Below, piece by piece: positions 48,773-61,345 of a DNA stretch of 64,000 bases. Numbering within the stretch: position 1 is the first letter of the stretch; every line of letters starts with the position of its first letter. The position numbers were made by a program, and so were the translations under genes. Source of the stretch: Nephromyces sp. MM_2019 (taxonomy: Eukaryota > Apicomplexa > Aconoidasida > Nephromycida); assembly GCA_015657535.1 (NCBI GenBank), contig JADHZB010002016.1, forward strand, positions 2,136 to 66,135. Direction: 5' to 3'. The notes under the pieces were generated by a model. That model had not been told where the DNA came from. It made no database searches and was given only the letters and a program-made list of their open reading frames with translations.

Positions 48773-50506
48773 ATGTCCAACAACCCACGGACTACCCCAT
48801 CAAGAAATGTTGGAATTGGGGTGATGAACTTAAGGGCAAGCTCTGAGCTTGCAACCACAACACGCTTTCAACACAACAACTTTATTATGGGTAACTGCCG
48901 TATTTATTTAAAAAATAATGAGAATAATAAAAATATGTCCCTTGACGAAAGCAAATACCAATTAAGATGGGACCAAGTTCTACGACTTGACGTTATCTGT
49001 ACTGATGACTCAATGCCACATTGTCCAATTTGTTTGGAACAAAATTTTACCTGTCCACATATTACCAAATGTGGCCATATATTTTGTCTACCTTGCTTTT
49101 TCAAATATTTATATTACCCTAATTCTTGTGACATCCAATGTAAAAGATGTCCGGTATGCTCAGTATTAGTTTTCAAGGAAGACCTACGAACAACTCGCTT
49201 TCAAATTGTCGAATCAATTAATGAAATTAAATCGATAAGCTTATGCCTAGTTGAGAGGAGGCATGATTTAGCTTGCATCGAACTTTCAAGAGAATTGAAA
49301 GATTCAATATCTCACTATTCTCCTAAAGAAAAGATTTCATCGTCACTACTGGATGAGACCTCTTTCGGCTTACAATTTGTGAAGTTTGCTACTTTTAAGC
49401 GGCCTGACATCCTATGGAAAGAAGATGTTTTTACACTGAACATGTTATTTGATGTACAATTAGAGACGAGGGATTTTAATGATGCTATTGCAGCCATAGA
49501 GTCTATAACCTTTTTAGAAGAAAGAATTGAAAGATTTATTCAAGAAAAAAATAACAATATTGCTAGGGTTAAAACCAACAATATTCATCAAAATAATTAT
49601 AATGTTGACTATGCGATAAAGGATTTTGTCGACATCGTGAAATCGTCGCTTATGTTTTCTTCTAGCTATGAATCCTCAACACCAATCTTAATAGAAAAAA
49701 ACAAAGCCAACGAAGAGCAGAAGTTTTATACATTTTATCAATCTGTTGATGGTCAACTTTGCTTTTTGGATCCACTACAGTTTCGTTGCATCAAATATGA
49801 ACATAAATGTAGCTCTGAGCTACCACCATTATTATTTGACGTAAAGGTTATGGGCTCTAAAACTTATTTATTGAATAGTTCAATCAGAGATAGATACAAA
49901 TTTTTGAATTATCTCCCCTTAAATACTCCAATTACATTTGTGGAAATTGATATTGATCAAATAGTATCTCAAGCAACCCGTGATCAATTTCGAGAACTAT
50001 TTGAGCAGAGGAATAAGTATCGTAGGTCAAAGCAGGAACGATCGGAGAAACAAGAAAAAAGCTACCTTGAAAATTTGCAGCTAAAGGAGAAGAAGAAGAT
50101 GAATCAAATAATAAGTATACACCGATCAGAGGACCTAACAATGGATTATGAATTTTCTTTCCCTGCTTTATCACATAGTCCCACAACTTCTGCTGATTCC
50201 TCTAAATCACGTCTCAACACCCATGAAACTTCTTTAGATACGAATTCCCAATCTCCACAATTTGAAATGAATACAAGATCCTGGCCAGAGTCACCACCAA
50301 GTTACTCAGATATATTAAAATATGACAGCAAATCCCACCGCTCAGATAAAGCATTTCATACTAACAGCTTCAACACATCTCCATCGACTAGCATTTCTAA
50401 TCTGAATAGTCAAGAGGACTACAGTATTTCTTACCCAAGTCTGAAATGTTCAAATACATTATTATTGGACGATGAAAAGGACCCTGAAACTACGGACCAC
50501 ACATGA
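48773..50506 (+). CDS. RNF10-like RING finger E3 ubiquitin ligase
   Basis: Single exon, 577 residues. A C3HC4 RING lies at residues 84-129: C84, C87, C100, H102, C105, C108, C126, C129, in the form PHCPICLEQ, KCGHIFCLPC and CPVC. Directly before it is WDQVLRLDVICTDDSMPHCP, which matches the RNF10/Mag2 layout in which a beta-rich stretch precedes the RING. RNF10 proteins are E3 ligases reported to act on 40S ribosomal proteins in stalled ribosomes. That substrate is inferred here, not seen. Residues about 415-455 are Lys/Glu/Arg-rich (a coiled coil), and the last 120 residues are Ser/Thr-rich with FPALSHSP and SWPESPPSYSDIL. The whole gene lacks introns. Confidence 0.85.
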   Translation: MSNNPRTTPSRNVGIGVMNLRASSELATTTRFQHNNFIMGNCRIYLKNNENNKNMSLDESKYQLRWDQVLRLDVICTDDSMPHCPICLEQNFTCPHITKCGHIFCLPCFFKYLYYPNSCDIQCKRCPVCSVLVFKEDLRTTRFQIVESINEIKSISLCLVERRHDLACIELSRELKDSISHYSPKEKISSSLLDETSFGLQFVKFATFKRPDILWKEDVFTLNMLFDVQLETRDFNDAIAAIESITFLEERIERFIQEKNNNIARVKTNNIHQNNYNVDYAIKDFVDIVKSSLMFSSSYESSTPILIEKNKANEEQKFYTFYQSVDGQLCFLDPLQFRCIKYEHKCSSELPPLLFDVKVMGSKTYLLNSSIRDRYKFLNYLPLNTPITFVEIDIDQIVSQATRDQFRELFEQRNKYRRSKQERSEKQEKSYLENLQLKEKKKMNQIISIHRSEDLTMDYEFSFPALSHSPTTSADSSKSRLNTHETSLDTNSQSPQFEMNTRSWPESPPSYSDILKYDSKSHRSDKAFHTNSFNTSPSTSISNLNSQEDYSISYPSLKCSNTLLLDDEKDPETTDHT

Positions 50507-52029
50507 AAATAGGATATTCATCGTTTTAATAACTTATAAAGAGAAGCATGAGCTGGAGTAAACTTGTTATAGAAATACATTTAAAATTTTTCCCAGTTGT
50601 TTCACAAGACACTATTAATATTTATTGAGTTGGTGCCGCTATTAATTGCAATTGAATTCCACGTGCTTACCTTAATTTTACTTTTTTGTTCATACAATAT
50701 CTTTTGTTATATAATTGACTAGTGACCACTATATGTAAAGATTAGCAAAAACTTTAAATATATCATAAAAACTCGTAATTCGAATCAATTATTTTGTAGT
50801 ATTAATAAGGGCAGACTGAAATAGAAACAGTGAAATCGTTCCTTATTATTTGTAACAAGCCTTACACAACATAGTGAATTAATAGAAAACTATCTCAAAT
50901 AGAAAATCAATTTTTAATTCAGATTTTTATATAGTACTTGATGCAATGCTATATGTATTAATATAATTTCCGGTTACATATATATAATGTGAAAACATCA
51001 TTCAATTATATAAACTGTTATCATCCTCCAACAAATATTTATATGAAAAATAATTTAGGAAATATTAATCGGAAATTAGTACAAACAACCTTATAGTAAC
51101 ATTTATATAATTAAAAAACTCAAAACATACATTCATACTGATATAAATTGCACTGAAATTGAGAATTTTTATTATCAAGATACTGCTAAAACAAATTAAG
51201 TAAATGCACCAAAGCAACAAATTATGTGCGTAATTATATATATATATATACAACAATAATTTAAGGTATGGTTTAAATAGATACATTTTTTCTTATACTT
51301 AGTATTGTATGCTGAGTGCGATAGTCAAAAAACTAAACACATATAATTTTCTTTATAAAACTCATATATAACTTGAATAAACCTCAAGTTAAAAGTGTGT
51401 AATATAGCAATAAGGCGTATCAGCTAAATTCGAATAATGTGATGTGATTAATAGGGCTGGCTCGACTTGCAGATTTCAACCTTTTTAATCAGTGTAATAA
51501 AAATGAATTGTTTTAATAAATTTATGAAAACCCAAATATGTATGTTAATTAGTAAACGATCAACATCTAACTAGCAACTCCTTTAAAGACTCAAGTCTAT
51601 ACATATGTAACATGTTTAGCTTAAAATACTTTGTTCTTTATTATATGAAATTGTAAAACGTAAAGCCTTCAGTGCCAGCTTAATGTGTAAGGTGTTGAGT
51701 CTATCTAACACTTAGTAGTATTCACATATTCCTAGGTATAAAATCTATAATATAATGAAAACATTTTAGGTGAATTATTTGTTGTTTGCACAAAAACAGC
51801 ATGCCAGACTCAACGTTTGTAAATAAATAAACCTTAACACAACTTGAATAAATAAATAATGCTAGGCCTATGGCCTCACAGCTATGAGATATAATATTAT
51901 ATATTCCTTGTATTTGGAATAAGCTCAGATCTTTCTAACCAATACTGTAGTGTGAATTCACAAAACGTAGTTGACATAAGCACCCCTACATATCCCCGTC
52001 TGTGTGTGTGTCCTATTTATCCCTCAAAG
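50507..52029. other. AT-rich intergenic region
   Basis: About 1.5 kb between two plus-strand genes, with a short TA run near 51236-51250. Nothing coding recognised. The frame preceding the transporter ATG (51952-52029) is open but lacks an ATG and is probably 5' UTR. Confidence 0.5.
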
Positions 52030-54371
52030 ATGAATAACTACCGCCAATTGGATGCAACTGAAGGTATTGAAATAACTCCTGGTAGTTTATCTGACGATAG
52101 CTTACCATCTATATCTGATAATGAGCCGAGACAATACTCAAAGACTCATATAATATCAACTCATTTAGCAATGCTATTAATGATGCTTTTGTTATCCTTG
52201 AATTATATTGGTGTTAGAAATTATATAATTGATGGTAACACCGGTTTTAGTTTTGGCTTGCTCAGAACTTTGTTTTCATCAACCTTTATCCCACTGTTTT
52301 ACTTGTTTGGTGCGACTAATCCTCATCAAATGCAATATGGTATGTATATTTATATTAAGGCAGCTGCGTTTACTGAATAATATATGTAGGGATAATAATC
52401 TTAAAGGGAATGAATGATGCATATGGGGGTGATCTGTTAATAGGAATTGTGTGTTAGTAGTAGTGATGTATATTTGGGTATGATGCGTAAGGTTAATAAG
52501 TGTATGGCGAGTTGATTCGTGTGTAGGGAGTCGATGAATGTGTGGAATTGATTTGGGTGGTTCGTATATGAATTGGAATCTTGGGAATAGCACGTGTTTA
52601 CAAATTTACACATTTATACGAAGTTGATGTGTGTATATGGAATATGCCTCGAATTAAAACTTGGTTAATGTAACTTACATCGAATTTATATGCCAAATTT
52701 CTACCTCAGAGGAAAATGTTAATGTTTTGGGTAGTCGAATCCCAACTCAGAGTTTATTACCATTGGCTTGCGTAGTTATTGCTGGGACAATCAGACAAAT
52801 TGCAATTCCTATTTCTATGATGGTCACGTCAGTTTCCAATGTTGGTATGTTTCTCTTATCTTATGTGATATCTAATAAATTAGTTATATTATATAAAATT
52901 AACCTCTCTTAAGGATTTTTCCTTTAAGAAAATTTGACATTAATTTTAACAATTTATACCCTTGTTAGCGCTCATACCCTTAAAATTCACCAATAATATA
53001 TACCTGAGCTAAAACATTTTCATACTAAGATAATATATCTCAGACTGCTTCGGCTCATAAAATCCACAAAACCTAAAATTTAAATTGCTTAGATAAAATA
53101 ATTTATGCAATGCACTGATTGCTATTTGCAGGTCTTGTCCAGCCTATCACACCAATTGCTACAACAGTTTTTGCCATCATACTCAAGTCTGAACGTATTG
53201 ATTTTACAATTATAATCTCGGTTATTTTAAGTATTGTTGGGCTTATAATTTCTGAAAAAGTTTGGGATGATTTTAGATTAGATGCAGGTTAATTTATTTA
53301 TATAGACACATTTAAATTTTTAGATAGCAACTCTTTTTTCAATTGTGCTCTGCTTAGGGTTAATTATATTGCTATTTATACCTATGACCAAAGGGATTCA
53401 GGTAAAATTTTCATGATATTTAATACAGCTGTCCCAAGCATATCTAAAGAATTTAATAGACTCAAAAATATATAATTTGACACACAAATTTACCTTAAAT
53501 AAATATGCAGATAGTTGGAACTCAATTATCAAGGGGACTTTCACCAATTGAAATACATCGATTTCAAATTATTGGGCTAAGCATTTTGGTCATACCCAGT
53601 TTTTTTCTTATTGAGCTATTTATATTCTGCGATGGCAGTTTGGCGACATTTCTTGATAACATTCAACATTTAAAAGGTATAGAATCGCTCGTAAATTTAC
53701 GCACTTATCAATACAGGCATACTCTATAGAGACTTGACTGAGACTACCCACAGATAACACACCCACACTACCCACATTTGTAGTATATATTTCCATTATA
53801 TAATTTATTTTATTCAATTATATAGGTATTGATATTGGAGCAGTTATTTTTTCTGCATTAGCAGTCATTATAGTTTCCTGGAGGCTACAAATCCATGGAA
53901 TAAAAGTAACACAAATAGAATAAATCACTAAACTAAAAACTCCTGAATAATATTTTTATTTTTAAACACTCACCTCAGACTCTAGGTTCAATTTCAGTAT
54001 CACTCTACCAGTGTTTCCAGCCTATTTTTGTATTTATATTAGCCTCTACATTACTTAACGAAAAAATTCATATCCATAAAATTGTTGGTTCTGCCATAAT
54101 TTGTTTTGCACTAATAGTAAATCAAATTGGAAAGGTAAAATCTAGTGTTGAATTTGTATCATTTAAATGTATTGTATACTAAGAATGTTTAGTCATATTA
54201 TCTCAATAAACCAAGGCTATATTTTTAACACACATGCACCCATAATCAGCAAATGTTATGTTTTTTTCTTAAAACATTTAGATGTACCAGCAATCACTAC
54301 CAAGAAGTAGAGCATTTCAACAAGATATGTCCCCAACCTCAGAAAGCTTACTGAGAAGATATGACAATTGA
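52030..54371 (+). CDS. Drug/metabolite transporter superfamily membrane protein
   Basis: Eight exons: 52030-52339, 52710-52844, 53132-53287, 53328-53401, 53511-53676, 53826-53905, 53979-54134, 54282-54371; 388 residues with consistent phases. Exon 4 uses the second of two AGs (GATAG), because only that keeps a hydrophobic frame. About ten hydrophobic helices are visible, for example AMLLMMLLLSLNYIGV, IATLFSIVL-like helix 5 region, LSILVIPSFFLIELFIF and GSAIICFALIVNQIG. The pattern SVSLYQCFQPIFVFILASTLL NEKIHIHKIVGS is typical of the EamA/DMT C-terminal half (helices 8-10). The N-terminus (about 45 residues, acidic) and the C-terminus are cytosolic-type. Substrate cannot be read from the sequence; apicomplexan DMT members include metabolite and drug carriers. 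Confidence 0.85.
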
Positions 54372-55904
54372 TTCACTTTTTTCCAATTTACATACATAAC
54401 TTACACATTTTTTACTAAGCTAAACAAATATGGTTAAATTTAAAAGTCGTTAAATTTATGTTTATTTTTCAAGCATTATACTAATTAAGTCTAAAAAGGT
54501 AATTTTCAATTCGAATTAAAGATATCTTCACTTACTAATTCTCTTTACAATTTTAAATTAAAACAAAATTCAATTTAAATTAAGATTTTTATATATGCCC
54601 CAAACCTCACATTATATACTTTGTTTTTTATATTGAAATTTTTATACCCTTGCCCATGACATTTTTAACCCCCACACTTTTATAAATCGGCTAAATTTAT
54701 TTTTTACAACTTTTTAAATTATCACTATTTATTTCTTCACATGCTTTAATAGCTAAAAATTGTCCCCACCTAAGTAATTAAGAGTCAATTTTAAAGAAAT
54801 TCATTTCGCAAGTTTTAATTTACATATTATTTTAAAAGTCATGCTCCAAACTAAATGCTTATAAACTGTTGATGAAGTTCTATATACACTTGAAACTCTT
54901 ACAAGGGCTTGTGTTTACAGAATGTTACTTTAAAATTCATAGTTTGAGAATTTTTTAAAACAAACTATCTTTTAAACCTCAATAATTACATTTAAACATA
55001 TATCGAAGAAGTGTAGGGGAAATGGTTCATCAATAGATTAATATTTAAATATGCAAATATATAGAAAAAAAATTCTATTAGCTTTTTGAAAAAAAAAATT
55101 ACAAATTACCTGTGAGACAATATAGTAATCATTTCTAAAGCTTTAAAATAAATTACAGATAACCAATAACTTTTCAGGTCCAATATGTAAAAATTTACAG
55201 AAATTTTTTTATGCATACAAGATTACACATCCGTATAAAATTATTAGTGTAGGTGCACAAAATATGATGACATTGATCTTTAAAAATGCAAAATTTTGTC
55301 CACAATGGACATTTAGGCAACTTAGAAGCAAAAAAGTTAGTATAATGAAATATCTCTAAATAGCCCAAGCATGTTAAAACAAGTATTGGCCGCATACTAA
55401 AATTTAGACACTCATTGACATCCTAAACATAGATACAAGCACAAACAGACAACAACACGCATATTCAAGCAAACACATAGACTCACATCTAAGTATGTTA
55501 ACTATACAGTCAAACGTAACATAGATGAAAAAATTTGTTAGTCTACAAAATAAGCTAAATTTATTTATAGCTATATTTTTCATATTATCATAGCATCTTG
55601 CAAATATTAAATAGTAGATACGTATTGGATTGGCGTGTGTGCTGCTGCTTTTAATGACAATAGTCTAGAAAGGCTTTTTTATAGCAACACAAAATTTCTA
55701 ATCTGATAGAGCTATCAGTATAAAATACTGAAAATAAAACAAGCTGAATCAACACATGTAAAATGAGTAGGTGATAAAAAAAAATAGAATGTGAATGACA
55801 TGAGTCAGAAATTCCTCCACACATCATCATAAGAAAATTATTAAAATTATTTAATAATTCCTTCCTTCTATCTAACACAAAAAATTGGTTAGGATGTCTT
55901 ATCT
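54372..55904. other. AT-rich intergenic region
   Basis: About 1.5 kb between plus-strand genes. Frames of 66-75 codons on the minus strand (55395-55195, 55878-55651) lack support. Nothing else recognised. Confidence 0.5.
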
Positions 55905-57698
55905 ATGAATTTTATCGCAATACCTAACATGTACCGGTTTGGTCTAAAACATTTATCCCCCTTGGGATATCCGATTTCCCAATCCATAAAGCCACATTCT
56001 CTTGTCTTTCCGAGAAGGGAATCTATGAGATGTTTTCACTCTTTGGAGAAACAAATACTAGATAAAACATCACTTTCTTTTCGGGCCCATCTTATCTGCC
56101 TTAACCGAATAACTAAAAATAAAGGTAAGTAAGTATTGCTTATTTGAAGCCAAATTTTTCTATTGCCCTAAGAAACTACCTGCTAACTACTTTCACAAGC
56201 TACATATAAGATTGGCTTATCGACCCTGTGTAACTTGCTTTGAATATTTATATTTGTTGCTGCTATAACTATTGAAGCCCCTATGACTACATATGTTGAA
56301 CACTGGGCAAGCTTTTTCGATACTGTGTGACTCCTTTTACTTGTACACTGAATGAGTTTTATATAAAAATTTTGTTGACTAAAAAATCCTTGGTGATTGT
56401 AACATAACTTATTTTTCAAATTCTCACAAATTCATTCAAATAGGAGCTTAAACTACCCCTTCAATTATTTTCTTTTTGAAGTCCTCTCGTTTTCTGGTAG
56501 CTAGAAAAACGAGAATTTGCAACCTATTTAGAATTTTTACGAATAAGAGCGAGTGTAATCAAACTTTCACTTACTACGTTTTTCATTTTTTTTTGCTATG
56601 CAAGTTATAATTTCTTGAGTATCTAATTTTTCCTACTTTTTTTTAATTATTTTTCCTCCTATGATTCCATAATTTATAATTTTTTTGCCAAACCCCTAGC
56701 TCGACCGTTCAAATCTGATACGGAAAGTATATATTTGGTTAAGGTTCCAAAAATGGGGGACTCAATCTCTGAGGGAACTATAAGTGCATGGAAGAAATCA
56801 ATCGGTGATATTGTAAAAGTTGATGATGTTATTTGTGTAATTGACACAGATAAGGTAAGAAAATTTGATCTCAACCTAAGTAAAAATACTCATTTGTCGT
56901 AATAATAACTTAATCCAGGTCTCAGTGGACATTCACACTGATGTGAGTGGAAGCATCATCAAATATGCAGCTAAAGAAGGTAAATAACTATGTTTCAATT
57001 ATTTTTTAGCTAGATATTGATATGCATTAATTAATTCTTGCGAAAACTTGCTCTTAAACAATTTATTTTCTTGCTTTTAGGAGAAACAGTCTATGTGGGT
57101 GGGGACTTGGTATCTATAGACACCTCATCTCAACTTGATGCAAAGGAAGCAACCAAAGCACTAGATACAATAAAAACACAGGAAATCACGAAGTCACAAA
57201 AAAATGAGCCTCCTACTAAAGAAGTAACACCCCAGAAGAAGGGTTATACTCCTATGATTTGCTTCCCAGATCGCAGTAACAATTATAACACAAATTCACC
57301 CAGCAAGCCAGCTAGTCCATCAAATTCCGCTGTCAACACTCCATCAACAAGATTGCAAAACAATATTGAAACGTTAGCTTATTAATTAAGTCTATACTTA
57401 AAAAGTGTCAACGCCTTTCACATTGAAAAATATTATTTTGTTGAAGGCAACTTTTATAAACGTTTCTCAAAAAAATTCAATTATAAATTTTAAACTTTTT
57501 TTTGCAATTTCGATTGTTAATTACATTTTTAACCTTAATCACATATCACTCTTCAGGACAATTTTCGAAGATTCTCCGGGATTACATACGGAAATTAACA
57601 TTTCAGATGAAGAAATAGAAATTATAAACTCGGGAGGTATATCAAAAAACACAGAAAACAAGTTTGGAAAATGGAAAAATTACACCAACATGGTATGA
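55905..57698 (+). CDS. Mitochondrial lipoyl-domain protein with Kgd4/MRPS36-like C-terminus, no acyltransferase domain
   Basis: Five exons: 55905-56124, 56700-56854, 56919-56979, 57081-57372, 57557-57698; phases agree; 289 residues. Residues 1-75 are basic with few acidic residues and fit a mitochondrial presequence. Residues about 82-160 are an E2o-type lipoyl domain: [18 protein letters not shown], then CVIDTDK125[11 protein letters not shown], where Lys125 in the D-K turn should carry lipoate. A Lys/Thr/Pro linker follows, then residues about 197-209 read [13 protein letters not shown] and residues 259-271 read [13 protein letters not shown]. These resemble the two conserved ends of Kgd4/MRPS36 (a xTPLIxFPDR-type motif, and EExExIxxGG near the C-terminus), the adaptor holding E3 on 2-oxoglutarate dehydrogenase. 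No E3-binding PSBD and no catalytic 2-oxoacid acyltransferase domain follow in the next 5 kb. The lipoyl call is firm; the Kgd4 part is an inference from short motifs. Confidence 0.82.
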
Positions 57699-60540
57699 TT
57701 TTGTAATACTTTCGCTCATGCTATGAAATTATTTTTGAACCTTAAGCTTATCTTTTATTTTAATAAATCAATCAAGCTTTGTTACCCAATCCAAAGCCAT
57801 ATAATAGCTTTCTAAACATACACCGAGTCCATACTACCCTATTTACCATTGTTTTATTCTCAATTCTCTAAACTGGAGATACATTTACAATATTCTATTG
57901 GATGTTTTGCCTTTCCCCTTCATATTATATTCCTATTTAGGCTTTATCTTAAATTACTCCTATCAATACAATTTCACAGTATCCCACTTTAAGAATTGAA
58001 ATATTTCATTTTTTTTAAGAACACAATCAATTTTTTACAACTTTGACTTTTATAAACAGGGTCAAACATCTTAAACATTTGCATAGGATGCTATTTTTGC
58101 CTTAATTTCACATTTTAAATATGTAAAACCCGAAATCTTTCTTGTTTTATAACTTATTATTCATCTTGACTAATTTTCCAAACTAGCTACTTCGTATTCA
58201 TAAATGGGGCAAATCACTTGAGTAATAAATCAATACCCATAACTTCATTCAAGAATATACATCAGTTGATAAATTAATTAATATAAACTATGGAAATTAA
58301 AACTCTCTTGGCCAAAGCAACGTTTATTAAGCTTTTTGATAATCTCAACTATGACATTCTTTAGTTTAACAAGTATATATGTTTACATCAAGTCAAATAA
58401 AATCCTTTTATGTTTTGAAATTTATCCATAAATAATTTGTCCAATAAGTATCATAAATTTATCTAAAATAACACTTTCATTTTGATTAAATTTTGATTAA
58501 TTTTCAAAATATTGTTAGAAAATACAATTTATATATATCATTCAAATATAGTTAACATTAGCCAATGTTATTCAATAAGAACCCGCCAAATTTCAGTTAT
58601 TTGTCACAATCATTTCTAAATAAATACTTAATGACATATACACACATATTGATGATTTAAAAGGTGGTAACAAAATTGATAACATTAAAATATATATCAA
58701 GATAATAACTAATTTGATTATTCTAATAAAGAATATAAAAATAAAAAATTATTTTTTGAAAGGAGAAAGCTTTTGAAAACAACTAGAAGCAGGAAGGAAA
58801 AAGGAAAAGCAAGTGATAAGCTAAACAAACCTTAACCCAAGTAATTCAGATTATAAGTTTACAAATTTTTTTAATCATTATTAATTTGTTTCAAAATATA
58901 AGGAGCAGAGATAAATTCTTTTTGATGAACTCTTAAGATTTTCTTAAGTTTCACTTTATAGTTTATAAAGTATTTCTATGAATTTGAAACAATCATGACA
59001 TTTTGACTCCAAATTAATAAAATTTTCCCAATTTATGTACTCATTTGATGATATGCATAATCACACGTATTAGTTCAATTTGCTTCAATTGTAATCTCGA
59101 GATTTACTAAAAAAGCCTAATTAAAATCTTTTTATATAAATAGATTTAATGTACGATTATCCATAACTTTAGTTTCAACTTATACTTTCAATATTACCTA
59201 CACAATTGAGAATTTATTTTTAACAATAATTGTGTGCATATACAAATTCATGTTAGCTTTTTCAGTGTTATTATACTTCATGCATTCGCATATGATTATC
59301 TGGGTAATCTTATATTAAAATTGTCAGATCTAGGTACTAATAAAATTTAATACAAATGTTTAAACTCCATATATATATATATATATATATCATTTGAGTT
59401 TGATGTCTCGCTTGTTTTTTACATGGTAAATGAATTAGATAAAATACATTTAAACAAATTAATCTTTCACAAGAGTTTCAAATATCTCAATAGTGGTGAG
59501 ACTAAATTTATTTTTCTTCTTATTTTTTATTTTATAATCCATATATAAGAAACACTGCAGAGTATATTTCATAGCATGGATATATGTTCATGTATATATA
59601 TATATATATATATAATATAGTCTATTCATATTTGGAATAAATTTCTCAAAGAGTGACAACATATATCTCTTATTTTGATATTGATACATAATTTCAAGAT
59701 TTTTTCAAATTTATAAAAAAAATATATTTAGTTAAATATATATACATTTGCATTCATATATTATAATAAAATCCAGCAATATAACAATAATATATAGATT
59801 TTAGAGACATAATTTAAAATATAAACTTGATTCGATCAAATTTCAAGTGTAAACTTAAAATTTTTATTATAAACTTAAGAAATTCGCTTAACAATTCAAT
59901 AATCTTAGCAATACGATCCAAAAAAAAACTTTTATACATATTACTAAGATTCAAATTCAAAATTTACTTTGTTAATGTAATTTCAAGATTTAATAAAAAG
60001 AATAAATTCCATGTTGAAATCATTCCAATAATTTTCACTTTGTAGGTATTCTTTTTAAGCGTTAGTTTTTGTCTAGAACATACATATTAACAATATTTAA
60101 AACTTAAACATACTCACGTTTAGAAATGAGGTAGCTAAAAGGAAATAAATGTAATTTTGTGCTTACAATGTTCTCAATTATTTTTACTTTTTAAAATTCT
60201 TTGGTTCTCGTATTTAATTTTGAATGGACACATTTCAATCTTTTCATTTTTTATTATTATCTTAGTATTTAATTTTAACAATCCAATAAAGATCTGAATG
60301 AATATTTAATATTGTTTATTATGAAAAGTGTGCAACGAAGCATACCACACATTCGATTTGCTCACTACCCATGTTATTTATAAATAAATTTCAATTATAT
60401 TTGATGTTTTGTCGTATATGGAAGCAGATAATTACACACCATTATTTGAAAATTTTATTTTATTTGATAAATAAAGTAACATTTACTGCAAATTCGTCTA
60501 TATCGCACATTAGCAATGTTAATATTATTTTTTAAATTGT
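57699..60540. other. AT-rich intergenic DNA with TA runs
   Basis: Very AT-rich, with pure TA microsatellites at about 59370-59390 and 59596-59618. No exon-like sequence with acyltransferase motifs or other genes was found. A 72-codon Lys/Asn/Ile-rich frame at 59827-60045 is AT-driven. Confidence 0.55.
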
Positions 60541-61345
60541 TTTGCATATCTTGTAACATTGAAACATCTTTTAAAATTACACACATTTTTCAAACTTTGA
60601 TATTTTATAAATTTACTTGTTTTATACACTTCAAAAGCCTAAAAACTTACACATTTTAATAACTTGGTTATAATTTTACACTTCTATTTAATTTTTTTTT
60701 TCTAATTGTAGCATCATATATTTTGTAATTCAATGCTACAAATGTTTTGTAACTCTGATCTTACACATATTTTGTAATTCTATAACGCTACACGCGACAC
60801 AATTCTATCCTACTTACACATTATAGTTGTTTAAGTTATTTACAATTCTGTAGTATTACAAACACATTACTACACATTCTGAACTTGTGTTATGCTATGT
60901 TCCCTAATTCTGTGTTGTTTTACATACACTAAAATTCTGTAATGGTAAGCTAATCAAAATTTTGTATTCTTACGCACTAAAATTCTGTAACATTTCACAC
61001 GCTCTTTAATTCTGTAACATTTCACACAGTCTTTAATTCTGTAATAATTAAATAGTACTGTAATTCTTTAATATTATGTCACACTCTATAGCTATATATT
61101 CTATAATACTTACACAATTAATCTATACTGCTTCACACATTTAATCTATACTGCTTCCTTCACACATTTGATCTCTACTAACTACTTTACACATTAAAGC
61201 TCTTCTAATTTACACATTTAATCTACAATACTTTTCACATTTAATCTACACTGCTTTACACATTTAATCTATACTACTTTACACATTTAATCTATACTAC
61301 TTTACACATTTAATCTATACTACTTTAAACATTTAATTTAGATCA
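60541..61345. repeat. Degenerate TTCTGTAA/ACACAT repeats passing into a 23-bp tandem repeat
   Basis: From about 60600 to 61080 short units of the type AATTCTGTAACATTACACA recur with drift. From about 61110 to 61335 they become a clearer 23-bp unit, TTTACACATTTAATCTATACTAC, in roughly nine copies, the last three or four nearly perfect. There is no gene in it. Confidence 0.75.

Noticed and set aside
57699..61000. Search for a catalytic 2-oxoacid acyltransferase domain completing the lipoyl gene
   Set aside because: No exon with the HHxxDG-type active-site region or other core motifs was seen in any plus frame of this AT-rich spacer.
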